A stretch of 38,924 bases of DNA from positions 1 to 38,924 of the forward strand of contig JAUMWD010000001.1 in NCBI GenBank assembly GCA_030529825.1, written 5' to 3'. The notes beneath the pieces were generated by a model that did no database searches, was not told the DNA's origin, and was given only the letters and a program-made list of their open reading frames with translations. The position numbers and the translations under genes were made by a program. The DNA is from Bacillota bacterium. GTDB lineage: Bacteria > Bacillota > Clostridia > Oscillospirales > Oscillospiraceae. Positions 1 to 6,439 of the stretch are shown in pieces. How positions within the stretch are numbered: the stretch's first letter is position 1; the number at the start of each line of letters is the position of its first letter.

Positions 1-131
1 CCACTGATGATCCTCAGCCCACTGATGATCCCGATGATGACGGCGACGACGATGGCAGCAACGATTCCTTCATCGTAAAGGTTGTAAAGGCAATCAAAAG
101 CTTCTTCACAAAGCTGTTTGGAGGTAAGTAA
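1..131 (+). CDS. C-terminal end of an Asp-rich, probably secreted protein (5' partial)
   Basis: Only the last 42 codons are in the window, read in the frame whose codons start at position 3. They give a low-complexity acidic linker built on TDDPQPTDDPDDDG followed by a cationic, hydrophobic tail (FIVKVVKAIKSFFTKLFGGK), then TAA at 129-131. An Asp/Pro linker with a short amphipathic tail resembles the ends of large clostridial surface proteins, but no catalytic or binding domain is visible. The stop lies one base before the ATG of the next gene, whose Shine-Dalgarno GGAGGT is formed by this gene's last Gly-Gly codons. The two are therefore probably co-transcribed and translationally coupled. 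The frame is certain from the codon run; the function is unknown. Confidence 0.7.
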   Translation, partial: TDDPQPTDDPDDDGDDDGSNDSFIVKVVKAIKSFFTKLFGGK

Positions 132-132
132 T

Positions 133-390
133 ATGAAAAAAGCATATACAAAGCCCGAACTGTTTTGTGAGGAATATGAACTCAGCACTGCAATTGCAGG
201 AAACTGCTCCGCAACACTTCACGCCTACAACGTAACGTCGGCAAGCGCACAGACCTGCGGATATAGGATGGGTCCCGATACAATATTCCTCGCTGAGCCC
301 ATTTGCGACTCAATCCCCGATTTTGAGGGAGCTGGCGGCACGTTCTGCTATCAGCAGCCGACCCCCTCAAGCATCATGTTCAGTTCATGA
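133..390 (+). CDS. Candidate RiPP precursor peptide, 85 aa, Cys-containing
   Basis: ATG at 133 is chosen over the upstream TTG in the same frame because GGAGGT lies at 120-125. The product begins MKKAYTKPELFCEEYELSTA and continues IAGNC: a charged leader with a KPEL element and an ELSTxIAGxC element. This pattern recurs (from memory) in short clostridial proteins of unknown function. It has no hydrophobic signal core, so it is not a Sec substrate or lipoprotein. Cysteines are at residues 12, 25, 42, 58 and 72; the last four are spaced 17, 16 and 14 apart in a Ser/Thr/Gly/Pro-rich region, and the protein ends in MFSS. It is followed by a strong terminator and then by HprK-like, radical SAM/SPASM and PqqD genes, which makes it the likely modified substrate. 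That role is inferred from context; the modification type is unknown. Confidence 0.7.
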   Translation: MKKAYTKPELFCEEYELSTAIAGNCSATLHAYNVTSASAQTCGYRMGPDTIFLAEPICDSIPDFEGAGGTFCYQQPTPSSIMFSS

Positions 391-399
391 TTAAACTTA

Positions 400-432
400 A
401 ACTCCCACACCTTTTGGTGTGGGAGTTTTTTT
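400..432 (+). terminator. Intrinsic terminator after the precursor gene
   Basis: A perfect 12-bp stem (AACTCCCACACC at 400-411, partner at 416-427) with a TTTT loop is followed by a T run to 432. It starts 10 bases after the precursor stop and separates the precursor transcript from the modification operon. Confidence 0.9.
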
Positions 433-446
433 GTACCGCTCTGCTG

Positions 447-475
447 TTGCGCGAAATGTCGCTTGGTGATATAAT
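447..475 (+). promoter_or_regulatory. Promoter of the modification operon (extended -10)
   Basis: A perfect TATAAT at 470-475 is preceded by TG at 467-468 (extended -10). A weak -35 TTGCGC lies at 447-452 with a 17-bp spacer. It sits between the precursor terminator and the ATG at 522, so the modification genes can be transcribed independently of the precursor. Confidence 0.7.
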
Positions 476-521
476 AACTCTGTATTTATATATGTATGTT
501 ACTCGCCAAGAGGTGTTATTT

Positions 522-1250
522 ATGAATAAATGCTTAAAAAATATCGAAAATGACGATTTACGGGTTATTGCGCTCATCCTTGCGGTGATCCTTGTGGCTG
601 CAATAGTGCTTGTTGTTGTGAAGCCCGGCAATAGTTCAAGGGGTAATGCCGCAGCAGAGCCCGAGGAAATCTCCTTTGAGGACATTGAGATTGATGCATC
701 CACCAACGGCATATCCGTTGTTTCCGCAGATAACATCCTCGGCATGTATGTTGAGGACGGCTCTAATGAAGTAATCGACGGCATTTTCACCGTTACCTTT
801 AAGAATACCGCCGAGCAGACCTTGCAGTACGCAAAGCTCATCCTCACCATCGGTGAAGAGGATTATACATTCGAGCTTTCCACGATTCCCGCAGGTGAAA
901 CCGTGCGCGCCATGGAAAGCAACAGAAAGAGCTATGTTCCCTCTGAAGGCGACATCACCCTAACACAGGAAAACATTGTTTGGTTTTATGAGGAGCCCAC
1001 CATGTGCGAAAACGCGGTGGAGATTATCTCCACGGACAACGGCATTGTTGTGAAGAACATCTCCAACGCCACCATCACCGCACCTCTGTATGTGTACTAT
1101 AAGAATTATGAGGACGGAATCTATATCGGCGGCATTACCTACCGCGCAGGCACTCAGCAGGACCTTGCCGCAGGCGAGTCCACTGTGCTCAGTGCAAAGC
1201 ACTTTGATTCCGAGGCATCCCGACTCATGTTTGTGACCTATGCACAGTAA
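522..1250 (+). CDS. Membrane-anchored protein of the peptide-modification operon, 242 aa
   Basis: ATG at 522 is preferred over upstream in-frame starts because AAGAGGTG lies just before it and because upstream starts would run through the terminator. Residues about 17-36 (VIALILAVILVAAIVLVVVK) form one transmembrane segment after a short cytoplasmic N-terminus, giving an N-in, C-out protein with a domain of about 200 residues outside. That domain is rich in alternating hydrophobic strands and short Gly/Asn turns (for example GIFTVTFKNTAEQTL and GIVVKNISNATIT), which suggests two beta-sandwich repeats of the FxLYD or Ig-like sort. No catalytic motif is seen. It overlaps the kinase gene by 11 bases, so it belongs to the cassette; it could be an immunity, docking or surface partner. 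Family unrecognised. Confidence 0.75.
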   Translation: MNKCLKNIENDDLRVIALILAVILVAAIVLVVVKPGNSSRGNAAAEPEEISFEDIEIDASTNGISVVSADNILGMYVEDGSNEVIDGIFTVTFKNTAEQTLQYAKLILTIGEEDYTFELSTIPAGETVRAMESNRKSYVPSEGDITLTQENIVWFYEEPTMCENAVEIISTDNGIVVKNISNATITAPLYVYYKNYEDGIYIGGITYRAGTQQDLAAGESTVLSAKHFDSEASRLMFVTYAQ

Positions 1251-2058
1251 GTGCTATGACTTTTCGGGCATAAAAATCACCGTTGAGAGCGAAATCGAGC
1301 TTCCGGAAAGCGAAGCTCTGCGCAAATTCGCCTCTGAATGCGAGACGCCCGACTACATTGTAACCCTGGAATTCAGGGAGCAGCTTACCGATGTGCTCTC
1401 AACGGGCACACGGCGGCACAGCGTAAAGACAAAGCTGGATGCAGACCTGCCGGAGCAGACCGTTATCTGCACGGAGTATTGCGGAGACGGCTGCCGCATG
1501 TATGCTCTGGAAAGGTTTAAGGAGTCCTTTGATGTGGACTCCGTGTTCAGACACCTGCCACTGTACTATGTGCTGCTTAAGCACGACGCCATTGTAATCC
1601 ACGCTTCCTACGTGCTGATAAACGGCGAAGCTATCCTCTTTTCTGCGCCCAGCGGCACGGGAAAATCCACCCAGGCGGAGCTTTGGCGAGCCCACAGAGG
1701 CGCCCGTATCATAAACGGTGACCGCGTTCTTATAAGGCGCGGCGAAAACGGCTTTACCGCCGGGGGCATATACTATTCCGGCACCTCGGGCATTTGCGAA
1801 AATGTAACTGCGCCAATCCGCGCAATCGTCCTGCTTTCCCAGGCAGGGGAAAGCATTACGGAAAAATGCCGCGGAGGAGAGGCGCTGAGAAGACTGCTCA
1901 GGGAATGCGCTTATTCAGCGCAGCTTGAGAATAACGCCGCAGATGCCGCGTCACTGCTTGCGGATTTGGTAAACGGTGTTGATATTGTAAAGCTTGCCTG
2001 CTTGCCCGATGAATCAGCGGTAATCGCGTTGGAAAACTATCTCACGGAGAGAAATTAA
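1240..2058 (+). CDS. HprK-like (HPr kinase-related) ATP-binding protein, 272 aa
   Basis: The C-terminal half resembles the kinase domain of HPr kinase/phosphorylase: P-loop SAPSGTGKST at residues 135-144 and a downstream INGDR at about 158-162, where family members carry the second metal/nucleotide motif. The N-terminal 110 residues are divergent and lack the HprK N-domain. Stand-alone HprK-like proteins are known in lasso-peptide, SynChlorMet-type and PqqD/radical SAM cassettes, some of them as peptide-tail or side-chain kinases. Here it sits between a membrane protein (11-base overlap) and the radical SAM gene (1-base TAATG overlap), consistent with phosphorylation or ATP-driven handling of the precursor. 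The true substrate is not shown by sequence. Confidence 0.8.
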   Translation: MHSKCYDFSGIKITVESEIELPESEALRKFASECETPDYIVTLEFREQLTDVLSTGTRRHSVKTKLDADLPEQTVICTEYCGDGCRMYALERFKESFDVDSVFRHLPLYYVLLKHDAIVIHASYVLINGEAILFSAPSGTGKSTQAELWRAHRGARIINGDRVLIRRGENGFTAGGIYYSGTSGICENVTAPIRAIVLLSQAGESITEKCRGGEALRRLLRECAYSAQLENNAADAASLLADLVNGVDIVKLACLPDESAVIALENYLTERN

Positions 2059-3182
2059 TGGATAACCAGTATGTTGAGTCAAGAATAAGCCGCTTCCTTC
2101 ATATGAAGGCTTCCGCGGCGGGCATCCCCCTGTCGGGAACCTTTGAGCTGACACCCTGCTGTAATTTGAGCTGCAAGATGTGCTATGTGCGCAAGCCCCG
2201 GGCAGAGATGGAAGCAGAGGGTGGCCTTATAAGCGCTGACAAGTGGATTGCTCTTGCGGAAAAATGTCGGGAAAAGGGTATGCTGTACCTGCTGCTCACC
2301 GGCGGCGAGCCCCTGACTCATCCCGAATTCAAAAAAATATATACTGCAGTAAGAAATATGGGCTTTGTGGTGTCCATAAACTCCAACGGAACGCTCATCG
2401 ACGATGAAATGGCGGAGTTTTTTGCCGCAAATCCCCCTGCGAGAATAAATATGTCCCTTTACGGCGCAAGCCGTGAAACCTATGCCGAGCTTTGCGGTGT
2501 GCCTTCGGCCTATGACAGAGCGATGCACGCCTTGAAGGCTCTGCGCAAGGCAGGTGTAACCGTCAAGCTTAATTACAGTGTGACAAAGTATAACCGCGGC
2601 GATATGCACGGAATTATAAATACAGCCCATGAGAATGATTGCAACATTCAGGTTGCGAGCTATATGTTTCCGCCTCTGCGCCGAGACGGCACGCAGGTGG
2701 GAACAAATGACCGAATGTCTCCCGAGGAGGACGCAAAATTTTTCCTTGAAAGCGAGAGCCTCCGCATGAGCGAGGAGGAATTTGCAAGGCGCTGCAAGGC
2801 TCGTGTTGAACGCTGCACGGGAACGGTTGACGAGGAGTGCATGGATGCGCCCACGGAGCATATTCGCTGCAGAGCAGGCTCAACGGCCTTCTGGGTGGCA
2901 TGGAACGGTGATATTTCCCTTTGCGGAATGATTCCCGTCAAGTCTGCAAACATTCTGGAAACAGATTTTGATGAAGCCTGGAGCAAGGTCCGCGAGGACA
3001 CGGCAAAAATCCTCATGCCTGCAAAATGCACCGCCTGCGGTGACCGCGAGGTGTGCATGGTGTGCGCGGCGAGCTGCTATTGTGAAACCGGTCACTTCGG
3101 CGAGGCGCCGGAGTATATCTGCCGCAGAACAAAGGCTCTGATTGAGGAAAGTGAAAAGCTCTGCAGGACCGAGGAGGAATAA
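2058..3182 (+). CDS. Radical SAM/SPASM peptide-modifying enzyme, 374 aa
   Basis: The radical SAM motif CNLSCKMC (C35, C39, C42) binds the SAM-cleaving [4Fe-4S] cluster and is followed by the LLTGGEP SAM-binding element. The C-terminal third is a SPASM domain rich in cysteines: IRCRAG, SLCGM, KCTACGDREVCMVCAASCYC and YICRR, enough to bind auxiliary clusters. SPASM proteins with a separate PqqD partner typically make thioether, C-C or epimerised linkages in ribosomal peptides. Start ATG 2058 overlaps the previous stop, and the PqqD gene begins one base after its stop. The recognition partner is therefore encoded in trans immediately downstream. The closest relatives are PqqE/AnSME/MftC-type enzymes; the reaction here cannot be assigned. 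Confidence 0.9.
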   Translation: MDNQYVESRISRFLHMKASAAGIPLSGTFELTPCCNLSCKMCYVRKPRAEMEAEGGLISADKWIALAEKCREKGMLYLLLTGGEPLTHPEFKKIYTAVRNMGFVVSINSNGTLIDDEMAEFFAANPPARINMSLYGASRETYAELCGVPSAYDRAMHALKALRKAGVTVKLNYSVTKYNRGDMHGIINTAHENDCNIQVASYMFPPLRRDGTQVGTNDRMSPEEDAKFFLESESLRMSEEEFARRCKARVERCTGTVDEECMDAPTEHIRCRAGSTAFWVAWNGDISLCGMIPVKSANILETDFDEAWSKVREDTAKILMPAKCTACGDREVCMVCAASCYCETGHFGEAPEYICRRTKALIEESEKLCRTEEE

Positions 3183-3183
3183 G

Positions 3184-3447
3184 ATGAAGACAAATCCCGA
3201 ATTTATTGCCCGAGACATAGCCGGCGAGCTGGTGCTGGTACCCGTAGGCACAGCCGCAAAAAATTACGGCGGTCTTGTAACCTGCAATGAGGTGGGCGCG
3301 TTTATATGGAAAAAGCTCGAGCAGGAAACAACAATTGACGAGCTGGTTTCCGCAATATTGGATGAGTTTGAAATCGACGAAGCCACCGCAAAAGCAGATG
3401 CGGAGGAATTTGTGGGAAAGCTCAAAAAAATAAACGCAGTAATATAA
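3184..3447 (+). CDS. PqqD family peptide chaperone (RiPP recognition element), 87 aa
   Basis: The 87-residue length and the pattern LVLVPVG...NEVGAFIWKKLEQETTIDELVSAIL match the PqqD winged-helix fold, which binds precursor leader peptides and presents them to a radical SAM enzyme. ATG 3184 is chosen because AGGAGGAA of the previous gene ends just upstream and the gene follows the radical SAM stop by one base. It is the last gene of the plus-strand operon and is followed directly by a strong terminator. In pyrroloquinoline quinone and mycofactocin systems PqqD-type proteins do not catalyse but bind the leader, so binding to the 133-390 peptide is the natural expectation. Confidence 0.88.
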   Translation: MKTNPEFIARDIAGELVLVPVGTAAKNYGGLVTCNEVGAFIWKKLEQETTIDELVSAILDEFEIDEATAKADAEEFVGKLKKINAVI

Positions 3448-3449
3448 AT

Positions 3450-3487
3450 AAAAAGACGGCATCGAAAATCCGATGCCGTCTTTTTAT
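3450..3487. terminator. Bidirectional terminator
   Basis: GACGGCATCG at 3455-3464 pairs with CGATGCCGTC at 3471-3480. The stem is flanked by an A run on the left and a T run on the right, so it works on both strands. It ends the peptide-modification operon and the convergent SGNH hydrolase gene. Confidence 0.92.
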
Positions 3488-3495
3488 TTTATGTC

Positions 3496-4791
3496 TTATG
3501 CGAAAATGTCAATGGGGAAGGCGTCAACAAAGGCCTGCTGACCTGCCGTGGTGAAGTGGATACCGTCGGTGGTAAATGCGGGGGCAAGAGCATAAATATC
3601 GTTGATGTCGGCCAGAGTGGGAAGCCCGATGTAGCCGTCTGCGGGGCAGTCATCGCTTGCAAACCATGCGTTAAGCTGAAGGCGGATTGCGTCAATTTCC
3701 TCGGTCCACTGAACATCAGCGCCGGTGCCGAGAATGTCGCGGGTGTAGCCCTTCCAGGGGGTGAGCTCTGCAAAGTAGATCTCGATGCCGTTGGCGTGAG
3801 CCATCTCAACAAGCTCGGTGTAGCCCGCAACCATTTCGTCGAAGGTAACGGGGGTGAGCTTGTCGGCCTTGCTTTCGCAGTAGGGATGAACGATGTCGTT
3901 GATGCCCAGCTTTACGACAACATACTTTACGCCGGGCTGCTGCAGTACATCGCGGTCAAAGCGGTCAATGCCGGCTTCGCCGAGAACATTTGCGGCAACG
4001 CCTACGCCGTCGGCAACAAGGCGGTTGCCCTTGATTGCCTGCTGAGTAACGCTGATATTGGTGATGCCGTTTGCCTGGAGCTTGGCTTCAAGCAGACGGG
4101 GAATTTCATTTGCAACGGTGGAGTCACCGAAGATAACGCAGTTGCAGGCATCCTCGTCAGCGGAGAGAACATCAATACCCATGAGGGCGGGGATTACCTC
4201 ATAGGCGCCGGAGTCTGCGGAAAGGGAAAGGGGAATGCCCAAGGCCATGGAGCTGATGTGGGTGTAGTTGCCAACGGTTGCATAGGTGTCGCCGCCGATG
4301 AGACCGATGGTGCGCTGTGCGTTGATACCTCTGAAGTAGGTGGTAACGGTAATCTTTTCGCCTGCGGTGACATTGAAGTCAATGGGGTCGGAGGTTACAA
4401 CCTGACCTGCGGGAATGACCTTGTAGACCTTACCGTCAAAGGTTACATCCTTAATGGTCTTGCACTGAACGGTCTTGGAGCTGCTGCCGGTGAGACCGAT
4501 GGAGCAGGCGGAAATGGTCAGAGGGGTAACGCCGAATTCGTTGGAGAAGGTGAGGCGTACCTGGGAGCCGGATGCGGTGGGGTTAACGGTGACGCGGGAG
4601 GAAACTGCGGTGAGAGTTACGCCTAAATTGTCAAGAATTCCGAGGTCGCTCAAGCTTGCGCTTATGGGGCTGGTGCTCCACGCGCTAACCCAGTTTTCTT
4701 CTGCGGGAGCTGCGGAAGCGCCCAGAGGGATAATGGTGGCAATGAGCATTACGACCAAAGCAATGGAGAGAATTTTCTTTGAAATTTTCAT
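3496..4791 (-). CDS. Secreted SGNH/GDSL-family hydrolase, 431 aa
   Basis: The N-terminus is a Sec signal peptide (KISKKILSIALVVMLIATII, cleavage probably after GASA). Residues 35-210 form a beta-rich accessory region. The catalytic domain follows: block I VIFGDST carries the nucleophilic Ser, block III LGIND carries the Gly-Asn oxyanion residues, and block V DGIHFTTAG carries the Asp-x-x-His pair. SGNH hydrolases are esterases or lipases, often acting on acetylated glycans, so an extracellular carbohydrate or lipid esterase is likely. A good RBS (GGAGGT) lies at 4797-4802 and a consensus promoter lies upstream. It sits between the PqqD gene and the S26-type peptidase, but on the opposite strand with its own signals, so a link to the cassette is only positional. 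Confidence 0.88.
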   Translation of the reverse strand: MKISKKILSIALVVMLIATIIPLGASAAPAEENWVSAWSTSPISASLSDLGILDNLGVTLTAVSSRVTVNPTASGSQVRLTFSNEFGVTPLTISACSIGLTGSSSKTVQCKTIKDVTFDGKVYKVIPAGQVVTSDPIDFNVTAGEKITVTTYFRGINAQRTIGLIGGDTYATVGNYTHISSMALGIPLSLSADSGAYEVIPALMGIDVLSADEDACNCVIFGDSTVANEIPRLLEAKLQANGITNISVTQQAIKGNRLVADGVGVAANVLGEAGIDRFDRDVLQQPGVKYVVVKLGINDIVHPYCESKADKLTPVTFDEMVAGYTELVEMAHANGIEIYFAELTPWKGYTRDILGTGADVQWTEEIDAIRLQLNAWFASDDCPADGYIGLPTLADINDIYALAPAFTTDGIHFTTAGQQAFVDAFPIDIFA

Positions 4792-4822
4792 GTTTTACCT
4801 CCGAAAAATATTAGCAACATTA

Positions 4823-4851
4823 ATAATAAATTGACAATCTTTGTATGTCAA
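4823..4851 (-). promoter_or_regulatory. Promoter of the SGNH hydrolase, overlapping an inverted repeat
   Basis: On the minus strand TTGACA (4846-4851) and TATTAT (4823-4828) are 17 bp apart. The -35 is one arm of a perfect inverted repeat, TTGACA-9 nt-TGTCAA at 4831-4851, which could be an operator. Confidence 0.75.
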
Positions 4852-4869
4852 TGAATTTTTGCTGCATTC

Positions 4870-5307
4870 CTATTTTTTAAAGGTTAAAAAGTACATAAGC
4901 CTGGAGCGAAGGGGTATGATGCGGAGCCATAGCTTCGCATAAAAATCCCATTGCAGGTCACCGGGCTTTACGATTTTTCCGTTCCTTTCAACCCGAGTGA
5001 CCAGAGCAAAAATCTGCTCCCTGAAAATTGGCCCCTCCACAGTTTTCTGGGCGTCGCCGATTAAGTAATACCTGTTATTTTCGATTTTGCAGATGCGATG
5101 GAGTATATAATCGCCGCTGCTGCGCTGAAAGAATACGATGTCGCCCGGACGAAGCTCCCGGTCAGGGGCTTTGAAATATGCGGTGTCACGGTTCTGACGC
5201 AAAAACGGCAGCATGCTGGTGCCGCTTATTTTTACGCTGACCTCGTGTCCTTCCTCCACAAGCTCCTTCAGCATGGAAATATATTCATATGTATCAAGCT
5301 TACGCAT
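4870..5307 (-). CDS. S24/S26-family (SipW-like) peptidase without a membrane anchor, 145 aa
   Basis: GTSMLP places a signal-peptidase Ser nucleophile at residue 31 (Ser-Met). RPGDIVFF is the conserved box C/D strand, and DYILHRI has His70 where bacterial type I peptidases carry Lys. This is the Ser-His arrangement of SipW and eukaryotic or archaeal signal peptidases. GDAQ at about 108 fits the box E GDN position. The usual N-terminal transmembrane segment is absent, and only a short hydrophobic stretch appears near the C-terminus. Such S24/S26 proteins often occur with PqqD/radical SAM/HprK-like cassettes in clostridia (from memory), so it may trim the 133-390 peptide. It is transcribed toward the SGNH gene from its own promoter. 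Confidence 0.8.
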   Translation of the reverse strand: MRKLDTYEYISMLKELVEEGHEVSVKISGTSMLPFLRQNRDTAYFKAPDRELRPGDIVFFQRSSGDYILHRICKIENNRYYLIGDAQKTVEGPIFREQIFALVTRVERNGKIVKPGDLQWDFYAKLWLRIIPLRSRLMYFLTFKK

Positions 5308-5341
5308 TGTAAAAACCCCGGTTATATCAGAGAATGTAATG

Positions 5342-5370
5342 ATTATAAATAGCAGTTGAAGCCGAGTCAG
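5342..5370 (-). promoter_or_regulatory. Promoter of the S24/S26 peptidase gene
   Basis: On the minus strand CTGACT (4 of 6 to consensus, 5365-5370), a 17-bp spacer and a perfect TATAAT (5342-5347) lie 35 bases upstream of the ATG. It lies just beyond the decayed RNase Z-like remnant. Confidence 0.55.
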
Positions 5371-5396
5371 ATTAACAGAGTACGCGCGAACCTCGT

Positions 5397-5549
5397 TTAT
5401 TCAAATGTCAAACGGGCTGCCTTGCCGTCAAAGCCGCATCCTGCAGCCAAAAAGTACAGTTCTGCCTTCGCAGCGCAAAACTCCCGAGGACAGAGCCCCT
5501 TCCGGCAGCGGCATAGTGCTGCCGTGCCGAGTAAGGTAAAATCAACCAT
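5397..5549 (-). pseudogene. Frameshifted 5' remnant of an RNase Z-like (MBL-fold) gene
   Basis: An ATG two bases after the sdaAA stop opens a 50-codon frame beginning MVDFTLLGTAAL, then turning to unlikely sequence. The next frame continues the family pattern exactly where the first loses it: MPLPEGALSSGVLRCEGR then TVLFGC. Joined, this matches the start of clostridial RNase Z-type beta-lactamase-fold proteins (M-D-x-x-LLG-T....MPLP.R.L(T/S)S..L...G...LFDCGEGTQ). One base is missing near 5512-5514, the expected Asp before Cys is Gly, and the metal-binding HxHxDH region is absent. No gene continues past about 5397. This is a truncated, frameshifted relic; it also explains the otherwise empty 5308-5550 gap. 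Pairing with RNase Z is by pattern only. Confidence 0.55.
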
Positions 5550-5550
5550 G

Positions 5551-6423
5551 TTATTTGTGCTTCAATGACTCTGCAAGTGCTTTTCCCGTGAGGGAGACCG
5601 CAAGACCGCCCCGGGAGGTTTCCTTGAGCTGTGAGCTCATGGCATCGCCCACCTGACGCATGGTGTCGATGACCTCATCGGCGGGAATGGCGCTCTTTAT
5701 TCCCGCAAGAGCCATGTCGGCGGCGGAAAGAGCGTTTACGGCGCCCACAACATTGCGCTTTACACAGGGAATTTCCACAAGACCGCCTACAGGATCGCAC
5801 ACAAGACCGAGAAGGTTTTTAAGAGCCATGGCGCAGGCATCCGCCATTTGCCCGGGGCTTCCTCCCCGAAGTGCTGTCAGGGCCGCGGCGGCCATGCCCG
5901 ATGCGGAGCCTATTTCCGCCTGACATCCGCCCTCTGCACCTGCGATGCAGGCACGGTTTGCAATGACCTGTCCCACGCCGGCGGATACATACAGCGCATG
6001 GATGATTTCCTCCTCGCTGCAGGCTCTGTCCTCCCAATATGTGTATAGAATTGAGGGGAGAACGCCGCAGGCACCGGCGGTAGGCGCGGCAACGATTCTT
6101 CTCATGCAGGCATTTGAACAGCCCATCATAAGGGCGCGTGAAATCACTTTTGAAACAAAGGGACCGCAGACGGTGTCACCTCTGTTGACATAGGCATCCA
6201 TTATGCCGCCCTCGTGTCCCACAAAACCGCTGGAGGAAACCATGTCGGAGTCATAGGACTCAATGGAGCTTTTCATAACCTGCCATACGGTCTGCATTTT
6301 GTTCAGCGATTCCCCGGGGGTAATACCCTGCTCCTCTGCGTCAGCCTCAAGTACGACCTGCCAGAAGGGCTTTTTGAGGGCAAGACACAGCTCCTGAATT
6401 TCATCTATAGAATGGAATGACAT
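5551..6423 (-). CDS. sdaAA: L-serine dehydratase (Fe-S), alpha subunit, 290 aa
   Basis: This catalytic subunit converts L-serine to pyruvate and ammonia with an oxygen-labile [4Fe-4S] cluster. The length and hallmark sequences fit: SSSGFVGHEGG near residue 62, RRIVAAPTAGACGVLP at about 108, GAEGGCQAEIGSASGMAAAA at about 160, and CDPVGGLVEIPCVKRN at about 210. The three cysteines in these blocks are the cluster ligands of the family. It follows sdaAB by 16 bases in the same operon, as in Bacillus-type two-gene systems. The initiator ATG at 6423 has GGAG ten bases upstream. Confidence 0.95.
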   Translation of the reverse strand: MSFHSIDEIQELCLALKKPFWQVVLEADAEEQGITPGESLNKMQTVWQVMKSSIESYDSDMVSSSGFVGHEGGIMDAYVNRGDTVCGPFVSKVISRALMMGCSNACMRRIVAAPTAGACGVLPSILYTYWEDRACSEEEIIHALYVSAGVGQVIANRACIAGAEGGCQAEIGSASGMAAAALTALRGGSPGQMADACAMALKNLLGLVCDPVGGLVEIPCVKRNVVGAVNALSAADMALAGIKSAIPADEVIDTMRQVGDAMSSQLKETSRGGLAVSLTGKALAESLKHK

Positions 6424-6439
6424 CTTGGCGCGACTCCTT

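Noticed and set aside
3556-4626. A 356-codon plus-strand frame opposite the SGNH hydrolase gene
   Set aside because: It is antisense to a gene with signal peptide and all SGNH blocks, has no RBS and reads as low-complexity Gly/Val/Asn sequence.
5503-5524. CGGCAGC/GCTGCCG hairpin as terminator of sdaAA
   Set aside because: No T run follows on the minus strand, and it lies inside the RNase Z-like relic.
5356-5568. A 70-codon plus-strand frame in the gap before sdaAA
   Set aside because: No RBS, and the opposite strand explains the sequence better as an RNase Z-like relic.
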